DNA from: an uncultured Treponema sp.
Lineage (GTDB): Bacteria; Spirochaetota; Spirochaetia; Treponematales; Treponemataceae
Direction of reading: 5' to 3'
DNA length: 64,000 nucleotides
Assembly (NCBI GenBank): GCA_910584475.1
Contig: CAJUBD010000005.1
Span: forward strand, 1 to 64,000
The position numbers and the translations under genes are program-made. Below are positions 25,361 to 34,330 of this stretch, piece after piece (the first letter of the stretch is position 1; the number at the start of each line of letters is the position of its first letter). A model generated the notes under the pieces. The model was not told where the DNA came from. It saw only the letters and a program-made list of their open reading frames with translations, and ran no database searches.

Positions 25361-26043
25361 GGATTCCGCCCTCCTTTTGTAGTACAGTGTATTGGCAATC
25401 TTTTCATTTGTCAAGACAAGCTGAAACCAAATCGCACTTGCACAAAACTTCCGTTTTGCGATATAATACGACCAAAGAAAAGTGCGCTTCGCGCGCTTAG
25501 GAAAAATCTGTCATTGTCGGGCTTCGACCCGACAATCTATAATGGGATAAGAAAAATGAAAAACGCGTTTACATTTTGCGCGAAGGCGGTTTTTGCGGCG
25601 CTCGCGCGTCTTCTGCTTGCGCTTTCCCAAACACATCTTGATGAAAACGCAAAAATGTGATATGCTGAAAAGATGTGAGCAAATATGTCCGGCAAGCGGC
25701 GGAGTTCGTTCGAGCCTCAAAAAGAGCGCGGCGGCCGACGATTCAAGGCTCGCCTCATGCGAATTGACGGGCAAGAAAATCACTCGAATTGGCGAGGGTG
25801 AAAAGGGCAAGTCACATAAAAATCACACCTATCCGCGATATGCAAAGACGCGAGAAGCCGCCATACTTTTAAGAGTTTCGAGGCAAGACCTCAAGGCGCG
25901 CTCATTTTGCAAGCATAAAGGCCCGCCTAACGCGATTTTTCACTTCGCTGCGAAATCGCTTTTTTTAATAATGAATTAGCAATGAAAAAATCTCGACTTT
26001 TTCATTGTTAAAATAAAAAAATTATTTATGGGGGATTTTTACA
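25361..26043. repeat. intergenic gap with REP-like and hairpin-array modules
   Basis: No gene is supported; open frames here have no start signals or recognisable domains. A 30-nt REP-like hairpin lies at 25509-25538 (TGTCATT, stem GTCGGG/CCCGAC, AATCT). B (GCGATTT...AAATCGC, 25932-25959) and A (TTAGCAATGAAAAA...TTTTTCATTGTTAA, 25976-26011) modules lie just before the lipoprotein gene. About 25560-25920 shows nothing recognisable. A GGGGGA at about 26031-26036 serves as ribosome-binding site for the lipoprotein. Confidence 0.65.
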
Positions 26044-27700
26044 ATGAAAAAAATCTTGAATCTGTCGATGGCTATTGGCTTCCTTTTGCTTGTCGGCTGT
26101 TCTAGCGAGCTTGATTCGGACAATGGGGGGGGGTATAACGCCTCCGCCTGATCCGATCGAGGAAACATTCACCATTACATTCAACGCGAATGCGCCAAAG
26201 GACGCTACCGCAAGCGGAACAATGGAAGCGCAGACCTTTACAAAGGGAACGGCGCAGACACTCACCACAAACACATTTTCAATTGAAGGCTACACATTCA
26301 AAGGCTGGGCGGAAAGTTCGGAAGCCACAGAGGCGCAGTACACGGACGGACAGGAAATTACTATTTCCGCCAACACCACGCTGTACGCCGTGTGGGAAGA
26401 AAAAGAAGACCCGAACGCGCCGAAATTCACCGTCACCTTTAACGGCAACGCACCCGAGGGGGAGACCGTCTCCGGGGAAATGGCGGGTCAAGTCTTTACG
26501 GAAGGAAAGACGCAATCACTCACTAAAAACACATTTTCAATCAGAAAAGGATATGCCTTCAGGGGCTGGGCATTGGACAAGTCGGCGACAGTGGAGGTCT
26601 ACAAGGACGAGGCGAGCATCAAGATTTCCGCCGACACTACGCTGTACGCCGTGTGGGACACAGGTCTCATAATTGAAGTTATGGAGTTATTCGGAATGCC
26701 CCTGGGGTCAAGTGTTACCGGAGTTAATGAATATCTATCCGACTATGTTATTATTCCAGTTGATGCGGATGTAGCTGCCGACGCTTTTGTTTCTGATAGT
26801 TGCGACATCATTAAAACCGTGGAGCTTCAAGGCAATAACGCTATTTTGGGGACATTTGCGAACTGCAAGAACCTTGAGACAGTGTATCTTCCAGCCGGGG
26901 CGGACAAACTTAAATTCACTTCTTTTAGAGATTGTCCTAACTTTAAGCGATTTGATGTGGATCCAGAGAACCCCGTTTACAAGGTGTCCGATGACGGAAG
27001 AATGCTGCTTTCAAAAAAAGACGAAGGGATTTTTTATGCCGTTTTGAAGGATGACACGGGTGGAGTCACCATTGAAAACAAAAAATTGTTATGGAACAAT
27101 GGAGAATATGATAATAGTTCAACGGCGATCATCGGTTGCGAGCATTTGGTTTTGAGAAATGTCGCGATAGACGCAAACTATAGCTTTGGACAGACTCAAG
27201 GCTCTGCCGACACGCCCAACACATTCCTTAAGACCGTGGTTTTTGAAAATGTCACAGACGCTGATGGCGATGACTTTGATCCGAGTAATATGTTTTGGAA
27301 GTGCGTCGCCCTGGAAAGCGCGGACTTGAGCGGTTGCAGTACCGTTGAAAGAATGCTTGGCACGTTCGCAGATTGCACCAGCTTAAAAACGGCAAAACTT
27401 CCCGAAACGATGAGAGATATGGATGGCACATTTGATAGATGCACAAGCCTCACTGAATTTAACATTCCTGCCAGCGTGACCCATTTGACCTCGGATTTAG
27501 GGGAGGGGAACGGAAGAAATGTAAGCGTCACCTATCCCAAGACCATTGAGGACTACAAGAAGATAAGAAATAATGCTGCAAGCGGCTTTTTTATGCCGAG
27601 CGCGTTCGGCGGAAAAGTGAATGTGACCGTCACATGCTCGGACGGAAAAGTCATTTACACTGCCGACAGTAATAAAATCGAAGAGGAACAAAACCCGTAA
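26044..27700 (+). CDS. surface lipoprotein with InlB-type and leucine-rich repeats, off-frame at a G9 tract
   Basis: Frame 1 from ATG 26044 encodes 'MKKILNLSMAIGFLLLVGCSSELDSDNGGG' (signal peptide, lipobox V-G-C) but stops at TGA 26149 because of the G9 tract at 26125-26133. The next frame runs on to 27700. With eight G residues the gene reads through as 551 aa ('NGGGITPPPDPIEE...'). The mature protein has two Listeria-Bacteroides (Flg_new/InlB B) repeats of about 75 aa, each ending in 'TTLYAVW', then a BspA-like leucine-rich repeat region ('TFADCTSLKTAKLPETMRDM', 'CTSLTEFNIPASVTHL') known from surface adhesins. Either phase-variable and OFF here, or a homopolymer error. Confidence 0.85.
26125..26133 (+). 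promoter_or_regulatory. G9 tract, candidate slipped-strand phase switch
   Basis: Nine G residues six codons after the lipidated Cys codon. Eight (or eleven) restore the reading frame; nine terminates after 35 codons. Longest G run in the window. Confidence 0.65.
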
Positions 27701-27720
27701 TCTCTTTCACCTTGTGTTAA

Positions 27721-27750
27721 GCCCGCCCGAAATCGGGCGGGCGTTTCTTC
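27721..27750 (+). terminator. intrinsic terminator of the repeat lipoprotein gene
   Basis: Stem GCCCGCCCGA/TCGGGCGGGC (27721-27742) followed by a T-rich stretch, 20 nt after the stop codon. Confidence 0.85.
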
Positions 27751-27853
27751 TCTCGTGTGGCAAGTCAAAAACACGCGGCGTTTTCATTCCACGCGTTCTT
27801 GTCCCTTGCCGCCCGCAGGCGAACGGCGAATCTCATCGTTCGCCGCATCCTCC

Positions 27854-28149
<296 letters not shown>

Positions 28150-28157
28150 GAAGATAT

Positions 28158-28448
28158 ATGTTCAGGATTTTGAAAACTAAAGCCTACAGCAAATGGCTGG
28201 AGAAACTCCGCGATGAAAAGGCAAGGGCACGAATTGCATGGCGCACGGAGCGCATGAGGACTGGCAATTTCGGCGACTCGAAAAGTGTTGGCGGCGGCGT
28301 TTTCGAACTTCGGGTGGATATTGGTCAAGGATATAGGATTTATTTCAAATACAGCAGACAAGATATTATCCTTATCCTTGTTGGCGGAAACAAGTCAACG
28401 CAACAGGATGACATAAAGGCGGCGCAAAAACTTGCGAAGGAGATGTAG
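28158..28448 (+). CDS. HigB/RelE-type toxin (phage Gp49-like family)
   Basis: A 96-aa predicted mRNA-cleaving toxin: 'AYSKWLEKLRDEKARARIAWRTERMRTGNFGDSKSVGGGVFELRVDIGQGYRIYFKYSRQDIILILVGGNKSTQQDDIKAAQKLAKE'. The arrangement F-G-D-x-K-x-V-G-x-G-V-x-E-L-R-x-x-x-G-x-G-Y-R-I-Y is diagnostic of this toxin family, with R-I-Y-F and G-G-N-K-x-T-Q at the active side. Toxin before antitoxin, as in higBA. The ATG is predicted to be at or near the transcript's 5' end. Confidence 0.92.
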   Translation: MFRILKTKAYSKWLEKLRDEKARARIAWRTERMRTGNFGDSKSVGGGVFELRVDIGQGYRIYFKYSRQDIILILVGGNKSTQQDDIKAAQKLAKEM

Positions 28449-28450
28449 CG

Positions 28451-28747
28451 ATGGAAAAGATTACAGAATTTGACCCTGCGGAATATTTGGACACGGAAGA
28501 AGCCCGTGAGGAATATCTTGCGTGTGCTTCAGAGGAAGGAACGCCCGAGGAAATTCTAAAGGCGATCAGTGACGTGGCTCGCGCGCGCGGAATGGCGAAG
28601 ACCGCACGCGAGGCGGGAATCACGCGCGAAGGGCTTTACAAGGCGCTTTCGCCCGAAGGCAACCCGGCGTTCGCCACGGTCTGCAAAATCCTAAACGCGA
28701 TTGGATGCTCGCTCACGCTTTCCCCGAAACGCACGCAAAACAGGTGA
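28451..28747 (+). CDS. HigA-type helix-turn-helix antitoxin
   Basis: A 98-aa antidote protein of the 'addiction module antidote' family. The N-terminal 'FDPAEYLDTEEAREEYLACASEEGTPEEILKAISDVARARGM' leads into a helix-turn-helix 'AKTAREAGITREGLYKALSPEGNPAFATVCKILNAIGCSLTL', the standard pattern of this group. It starts 2 nt after the toxin gene. It should bind the toxin and repress the promoter upstream. Confidence 0.92.
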   Translation: MEKITEFDPAEYLDTEEAREEYLACASEEGTPEEILKAISDVARARGMAKTAREAGITREGLYKALSPEGNPAFATVCKILNAIGCSLTLSPKRTQNR

Positions 28748-28889
28748 AAATCGCGGTGCTTGGCACGGGAATCTTTTGCGCCCCATTGCGAAAAAATGCT
28801 GACAGGCGACGCCTGCCAGCACGAAAAGAGTTATGTTATCCTTTCAAAAAGAAAGCCAGTTTTATTTGGCGCGAAATTTGAAGGCAAGT

Positions 28890-29741
28890 TTAGCCTTTGA
28901 CCGCGCCTGAAATTACGCCCTTTATGATGTACTTTTGCGCCGAGATGTAGAAAATCACGATTGGAATTATCGCGAGGACGAGCATCGCCATAAACCCGCC
29001 GTAGTCGGTCGCGCCGTATGCGCCCTGCATCGCGATTTGAATCGCCACAGGAACTGTCTTGTTGTCCGTGCCGAGCACGAGGTAGGGCAGAAGGTAGTCG
29101 TTCCAAATCCACATAGAATTCAATATCGCTACGGTAATCGCCGTGGGCTTGAGCACTGGAAAAACGATGAGGAAAAAAGTCTGGAGCGGATTGCAGCCGT
29201 CGATTTCCGCCGCCTCTTCGAGTTCGAGCGGAATCGCCTTTACGAATCCCGTGAACATGAAGACCGAAAGTCCCGCGCCGAATCCGAGGTACACGAGTAC
29301 GATTCCGAAAATGTTGTCGAAATTCATTCTGTTTACCACGAATGTCATCGTGTACATCACCATTTGGAAAGGAACGATCATGCTGAACGCGAAAAGGTAG
29401 TAGAGCGCGCCGGTGAATTTGTTTTTCACGCGCACGATGAACCACGATGTCATCGAAGTGCAGACGATTATGATCAGCGTGGAAAAGACCGTTATGAAAA
29501 GCGAGCGCAAGAACGCCGCGAAAAATCCCGCCGTGGAAAGTCCCGCGATGTAGTTCTGGAATCCGACGAAAGTTTCATTGTTCGGAAGCGAAAAAGGCGA
29601 GCTTGAAATGTAGAGGCGCGACTTGAACGAATTCGCAAGCACCAAAAAAATCGGCACGAGGAAAAAGACTGTGAGCACCAACATCACGAAAAAAACGATT
29701 TGCTTTGTCGCTTGCTTTTGTTTGTAGAGATTCTGTGTCAT
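28890..29741 (-). CDS. sugar ABC transporter permease, MalG-like
   Basis: Inner-membrane permease of a carbohydrate importer (CUT1 family); 283 aa with six predicted helices. The EAA loop is 'LELEEAAEIDGCNPLQTFFLIVFPVLKP'. The N-terminus 'KQIVFFVMLVLTVFFLVPIFLVLANSFKS' and 'LYISSSPFSLP' are the standard MalG-type opening. The start at 29741 overlaps the upstream permease as ATGA; longer upstream extension is not credible. Likely substrate is an oligosaccharide, judging by family and malQ nearby. Confidence 0.93.
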   Translation of the reverse strand: MTQNLYKQKQATKQIVFFVMLVLTVFFLVPIFLVLANSFKSRLYISSSPFSLPNNETFVGFQNYIAGLSTAGFFAAFLRSLFITVFSTLIIIVCTSMTSWFIVRVKNKFTGALYYLFAFSMIVPFQMVMYTMTFVVNRMNFDNIFGIVLVYLGFGAGLSVFMFTGFVKAIPLELEEAAEIDGCNPLQTFFLIVFPVLKPTAITVAILNSMWIWNDYLLPYLVLGTDNKTVPVAIQIAMQGAYGATDYGGFMAMLVLAIIPIVIFYISAQKYIIKGVISGAVKG

Positions 29742-30604
29742 TGTTCCGTCTCCTTTTGTGTGGTCGCCTTGAGTTGCGCGAACGCGATTATCGCTACTAT
29801 TACAAAGAACACGACCGCCTTTGCTTGACCTACGCCCTGCCAGCCTGTCCTTCCGTAGAACGTGTTGTAGATGTTGAGCGCGAGCATTTCGGTAGAACGC
29901 GCGGGCGCGCCTGCCGTGAGCGCGAGGTTTTGGTCGAACATTTTGAAAGTGTTCGTCAGCGTGAGGAACGTACATATCGTAATCGAAGGCATTACCATCG
30001 GAATCTTTATCTTGAAAAGGACGCGCAATGATGACGCCCCGTCAATCGCCGCCGCCTCGAGCAAGTCGCCGGGGATGTTTTGCAAGCCGGCGATGTAGAT
30101 GATCATCATGTATCCTATGAGCTGCCAGTTCGTGAGGATTACGAGTCCCCAAAATCCGTATTCGGTCTTGAACGAAATGTCCACGCCGACAATTTTCTGG
30201 AGCACGCCGTTTATCAGCAAATTCCAAATGTATCCCAATACGATTCCGCCGATTAAATTCGGCATGAAGAAAACCGAGCGGAAAAGGTTCGTGCCCTTCA
30301 GCCCCATCGTGAGCGCGAGCGCGAGCGCGAATGCGAATACGTTCACAGTTATAATGGAAACAATCGTAAAAAGTGAAGTGAATCCGAGCGCATGCAAAAA
30401 CTCGCCGTCCGTAGTAAACGCCTTGACATAGTTTTCAAGTCCGACCCATTTGGCATTCGTAACAGTGGTGAATTTCGTAAACGAAAGTCCGATTCCCATC
30501 AAAAACGGCACGATGAAAAACAGCGCGAAAGCGAGCACCGTGGGCAACACGAAAACTGGAAAATACTTTCCCAGCGTCGCTCTTTTTTTTATGCTTTTGT
30601 CCAT
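29738..30604 (-). CDS. sugar ABC transporter permease, MalF-like
   Basis: Partner permease of 288 aa. N-terminal 'FVLPTVLAFALFFIVPFLMGIGLSFTKF' is the usual first helix of CUT1 permeases; the EAA loop is 'DLLEAAAIDGASSLRVLFKIKIPMVMP'. GGGAG precedes the ATG. Separated from the binding-protein gene by 178 nt that include a hairpin terminator, so it is probably transcribed at a lower level by read-through. Confidence 0.93.
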   Translation of the reverse strand: MDKSIKKRATLGKYFPVFVLPTVLAFALFFIVPFLMGIGLSFTKFTTVTNAKWVGLENYVKAFTTDGEFLHALGFTSLFTIVSIITVNVFAFALALALTMGLKGTNLFRSVFFMPNLIGGIVLGYIWNLLINGVLQKIVGVDISFKTEYGFWGLVILTNWQLIGYMMIIYIAGLQNIPGDLLEAAAIDGASSLRVLFKIKIPMVMPSITICTFLTLTNTFKMFDQNLALTAGAPARSTEMLALNIYNTFYGRTGWQGVGQAKAVVFFVIVAIIAFAQLKATTQKETEQ

Positions 30605-30750
30605 TCTTTACTCCCATACGAGCGCGTGGTAATCGCGCGGTGATATAGCAAGTTTGACAAGTCGCAACGCGACCGGGCAAACTTCAGTCGATGGCAGCCG
30701 CGCCATTTCTGCGGATATGCCATCACATTTCATGGAAAAAACTGCATCAG

Positions 30751-30775
30751 AAAAAGCCGCCGGATTTCCGGCGGC
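30751..30775 (-). terminator. hairpin terminator or attenuator between binding protein and permeases
   Basis: Reading the minus strand, GCCGCCGG-AAAT-CCGGCGGC is followed by five T residues, 8 nt after the binding-protein stop. A partial terminator here gives more binding protein than permease, the classical arrangement in ABC importers. Confidence 0.85.
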
Positions 30776-30782
30776 CTTGTTT

Positions 30783-32110
30783 TTACATATTAGATTCTTT
30801 TTCCCAATTGGTGACTACTTCGGAGCTTACCGCGTCCCAAGTCTTCTGGCCTTGCGCGTATTGCAAAAGCGCCGAGCCGAAATCGTCCTTGAATTTCTGT
30901 GAGGGGAAGAGCGTGAAGTTCCAAGAAACGGAAGTGATACCGTCCTTTTCCATCCACGCGAAGATTTCCTTTGCGAGCGGATCTGTCGGTCGCTCTGCCG
31001 CGCCGAACGTGTCGAACGGAGCGATGAAGCCGAGTTTGTTCGTGACATAGTTCTTTCCGAAATCGCTTGAGTAAAGCCAGTAAACGAAATCGGCGGCGGC
31101 TTTCTGCTCTTCGGCGGAAGCCTGCGAGTTGATGCTGTAGAAGTTTTCCGTTCCGATGCAAAGTCCCTGGCTTTCCTCTCCCGGAACGCCTGTATAGATT
31201 GGAAGGTACTTTACGTTTTCGGGCAAAACCTTGTTTCCGGCGACATCGGCAATCTGTCCCCACGCCCAGTTTCCGTTTTGCACCATCACGCACTTTTCGA
31301 GCGCGAATTCCGCCATTGAATCCGTGACGGTTTTCGTTCCGACAGTCTTTCTGTCAACCGTGGAATCGTTCAGGTACAAGTCCATTATGTTTCGGAACTG
31401 GTCGCCGTATTGGAACTTGATTTTCTTCGTGGCGTCGGAAGCGAGATCAACGTTGTTAGTCTTGAATTCCCAGTAAACTGGAAGGTTCGCCAAGTGCGTC
31501 TGCCATCGCCAGTCTTCGCCCGCCTTGAGGGAAGTGCTCGCGAAAACTCCGTCGATTCCGAGCGCGGCGGCGTTCTTCTGCATGTCGTCGGCAATTTCCT
31601 TGAGTTTCGCGAAATTGTTGATTTCGTCCATGCTTGTGTAAGGCGTAGCCTTTGATGGAAGGGCGAAATATTTGTCGGTGAGAGCCTTGTTGTAGATGAT
31701 TCCGTAGCCTTCTACGACATAAGGAATTCCGTAGACCTTGCCGCCTGAAGTAACGGCGAGAGACTTGTCAGAAAGGTGCTTGTAGATTTCAGTCTGTGAA
31801 AGGTCGGCGCAGTAATCCGCCCAGTTCGCGTATCCGCGAGGACCGTTGATTTGGAAAAGCGTGGGCGCTTCCTTTGTTGCCATTTTTGAAGTGAGGGTTG
31901 ATTCGTAGGCGTTGTTCGCCGCTGTCTCGACGATGACTTTTACGCCAGTCTGCTTTTCATATTCATCCGCCAATTCCTGGTAGACTCCCGCAACTTCCGG
32001 CTTGAAGTTGAGGTAGCGGATTTTCACTTGCCCTTTACCCCCCCCTGCGCACATGACGCCAGCAAAATCGCGCAAGCCGCGGCTTTCGCGATTATCCCCA
32101 TTCTTTTCAT
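30783..32110 (-). CDS. sugar-binding lipoprotein of the ABC importer, off-frame at a G8 tract
   Basis: Extracellular solute-binding protein (family 1) delivering a sugar to the permeases. A good GGAGGA (32120-32115) precedes ATG 32110, which encodes 'MKRMGIIAKAAACAILLASCAQ', a signal peptide with lipobox A-S-C. A G8 tract (C on the plus strand, 32038-32045) then shifts the frame and this frame stops a few codons later. The remaining 420 residues lie one frame over ('GGGKGQVKIRYLNFKPEVAGVYQELADEYEKQTGVKVIV...'). Nine G residues would give a continuous 442-aa lipoprotein. The rest is intact, so the gene is not decaying: phase-OFF state or sequencing error. Confidence 0.88.
32038..32045 (-). promoter_or_regulatory. 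G8 tract, candidate phase switch in the binding-protein gene
   Basis: Eight G residues (minus strand) directly after the Cys-Ala-Gln codons of the lipobox. Nine restore the frame. Confidence 0.6.
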
Positions 32111-32479
32111 TTTTTCCTCCTAAATTTTATGAAAAGTCAATTTGGCGCGGAAAAACCGCGCCGCGAATTTAGTATAACGACTTTTTTTTCAGATTGTCAA
32201 GTTTTTCGGCAAATCTTTGCGCCATTTTTTCAAGTGAAATTTGGTTTGTTGAAAAAGGAAACAAACCGTTTCGCTTTTTGAAAAGTTTTCGTTGCAAATT
32301 AACTTTTTTAAATTTCAGTTTTAAAAAAAACTGATTTCGTTCGCGTCAGCAACTTGTTGCGGCGCGGACTGCATAATAAACGAGTTTTCATAGAAAACTC
32401 GAGTTAAAAATCAGCGGCGATATTTCCGACGCTGATTTTTAACATTGACAAGATTTTTTTGCGGTGTTATACTGAAAAG
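32111..32479. repeat. gap between binding protein and malQ, with hairpin-array modules
   Basis: No gene. About 32300-32444 contains A (TTTCAGTTTT...AAAACTGA), B-like sequence, the linker ATAATAA, C (CGAGTTTT...AAAACTCG, about 32380-32402) and D (GTTAAAAATCAGCG...CGCTGATTTTTAAC). The D stem resembles the one at 1.3 kb but is not identical. About 32111-32300 is AT-rich with no recognisable site other than the binding-protein ribosome-binding site. Confidence 0.7.
32445..32473 (+). promoter_or_regulatory. promoter of malQ, predicted leaderless
   Basis: Consensus TTGACA (32445-32450), a 17-nt spacer and TATACT (32468-32473), 6 nt before the ATG at 32480. The cleanest example of this architecture in the window. 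Confidence 0.85.
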
Positions 32480-34063
32480 ATGAAAAACATTCGCTCAAGC
32501 GGGATTTTAGTTCATCCCACGTCATTTTCAGGTACGCCTGGAATCGGAACATTCGGCGCGCCTTCGTACAAATTTGTTGACTGGCTTTCAAAAGCCGGTC
32601 AGACGCTGTGGCAGATTCTTCCGCTCGGACCTACAGGCTATGGCGATTCGCCTTACGCGTCTTTTTCCACGTTCGCAGGAAATCCGCTTTTGATTGACCT
32701 TGAAATGCTCGCCGAAAAAGGCTGGGCTTCGCGGGATGAAATCGCGGTGCCCGAATACATCAAGAATTCAGGCGCGGTGGATTTCGGGGCGGTCGTATAT
32801 TGGAAAAATCCGGTGCTGCAAAAAGCCGCCGCGCATTTCCAAAAAAACTGTTCGGCGCAGGATCGGGTGCGCTACGAGGCGTTCAAAAACGACAATTCCG
32901 CGTGGCTCGACAATTTCGCGAATTTCATGAGCATAAAGGCTTTCTATGATGCAGAGGCCGAAAGGCAAAAGACAAGCGGCGTTTGGTTCAAGTTTTGGCC
33001 GAAACCTTTATCCTCGTGCGACGCTTCCGCCGTTTCCAAATGGAATAGCGAGCATGTCGAGGAAATCGAGCGCATAAAGACGATTCAGTTTTTCTTCGCC
33101 GAGCAATGGGGCGCGCTCAAAAAATATGCCAATTCCAAAGGCATAAAGATTGTCGGCGACATTCCGATTTTCGTCGCGCCTGATTCCGCCGACGTTTGGG
33201 CGAACCAAAAACTTTTCCAGCTGCAAAAGGACGGCACGCCGATTTGCGTGGCGGGAGTTCCGCCGGACTATTTCAGCGCGACAGGGCAGTTGTGGGGAAA
33301 TCCGCTTTACGACTGGGACGCGATGGCCGCGGAAAACTACGACTGGTGGGTCAAGCGAATCCGCCGCTGCCAGGAACTAACCGATTTCGTGCGAATCGAC
33401 CATTTCCGTGGATTTGAAGCGTATTGGTCTGTGCCTTACGGCGCGGAAAACGCCATCGGAGGAAAATGGGTGGCGGGCCCGCGACACGCGCTCTTTTCCG
33501 AAATAAAGAAAAAAATGGGCGAGATTCCGATTATCGCCGAGGATTTGGGCGTAATCACAGACGAAGTGCGCGCTCTCCGTGACGACTTCAAATTTCCCGG
33601 GATGAAAGTCTTGCAATTCGCATTTGACGCGGGCGAAGCCGGAGCCGAGGGAATGACGAACTCGTTCCTTCCGCACATGTATGGCTCGAACTGCGTCGTG
33701 TACACGGGCACTCACGACAATGACACTATGCAAGGCTGGCTCGACAATTCGCCAGACGCGTCCGTGCGTCTCGCCGCCGAATACGCTTTCGGGAAGGAAA
33801 TGTCTGAGGCAGAGGCGAGAAAGGCAAGCGATTCTGGGGAACTTTGCGCCGCGCTCGTAAGGTGCGCGCTCGCTTCCACGGCGGACATGGCGGTCATTCC
33901 GATTCAAGACATCCTCGGCGTTTCAAGCGAAGGCAGGATGAACACCCCGAGCACCGTCGGCGCGAACTGGACTTGGCGTTTTGACTTGTCGGAGCTCACC
34001 GAAGCGCGCGCGAAAAACCTCGCGTTCCTCGGAAAAATCTACGGCAGAAACATTAAAAGTTAA
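32480..34063 (+). CDS. malQ: 4-alpha-glucanotransferase (amylomaltase, GH77)
   Basis: Transfers alpha-1,4-glucan segments between maltodextrins, producing glucose and longer chains for degradation; 527 aa, cytoplasmic. GH77 landmarks: 'SSGILVHPTSFSGTPGIGTFG', 'GQTLWQILPLGPTGYGDSPY', 'KIVGDIPIFVAPDSADVW', 'DFVRIDHFRGFEAYW' (catalytic Asp), 'PIIAEDLGVITDEV' (Glu) and 'VYTGTHDNDTMQGW' (Asp). The start chosen gives the normal N-terminus. It is divergent from the sugar importer, consistent with uptake and use of maltodextrins, which is inference. Confidence 0.96.
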   Translation: MKNIRSSGILVHPTSFSGTPGIGTFGAPSYKFVDWLSKAGQTLWQILPLGPTGYGDSPYASFSTFAGNPLLIDLEMLAEKGWASRDEIAVPEYIKNSGAVDFGAVVYWKNPVLQKAAAHFQKNCSAQDRVRYEAFKNDNSAWLDNFANFMSIKAFYDAEAERQKTSGVWFKFWPKPLSSCDASAVSKWNSEHVEEIERIKTIQFFFAEQWGALKKYANSKGIKIVGDIPIFVAPDSADVWANQKLFQLQKDGTPICVAGVPPDYFSATGQLWGNPLYDWDAMAAENYDWWVKRIRRCQELTDFVRIDHFRGFEAYWSVPYGAENAIGGKWVAGPRHALFSEIKKKMGEIPIIAEDLGVITDEVRALRDDFKFPGMKVLQFAFDAGEAGAEGMTNSFLPHMYGSNCVVYTGTHDNDTMQGWLDNSPDASVRLAAEYAFGKEMSEAEARKASDSGELCAALVRCALASTADMAVIPIQDILGVSSEGRMNTPSTVGANWTWRFDLSELTEARAKNLAFLGKIYGRNIKS

Positions 34064-34330
34064 GTACTAGGTAATAAGGATTAGGTAATAGTCGGTGCGG
34101 TGGGGATTCGGCATATTGAACCTCGCCGTGCGGCTTTTCGTGCGGGACGGAAACTGTCATTCCCGTGCTTGACACGGGAATCTGTCGCCGCGGGTAAGCG
34201 AAAGGTCGCGACTGAATAATTAGACTCTGATACGCGCGGATTTTTTTTGACATCTGAGTCATATCCGTTTTCATCTGTGTTTGTCTGCGTCTGATTTTCC
34301 TGCGCTGAATTTTTACCCGCAAAAAAACTC
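34064..34330. repeat. malQ-ABC exporter gap with three short repeat families
   Basis: No gene. It contains GGTAATA-type short repeats (34068-34092), a REP-like hairpin at 34155-34183 (TGTCATT, stem CCCGTG/CACGGG, AATCT) and a degenerate ATCTGNGT/TCTGCGTC repeat (about 34245-34305). Confidence 0.6.

Noticed and set aside
25593..25979. Open frame of about 128 codons before the repeat lipoprotein
   Set aside because: Composition is atypical (basic, Cys-rich), it runs into a hairpin repeat, and no start signal or domain is visible.
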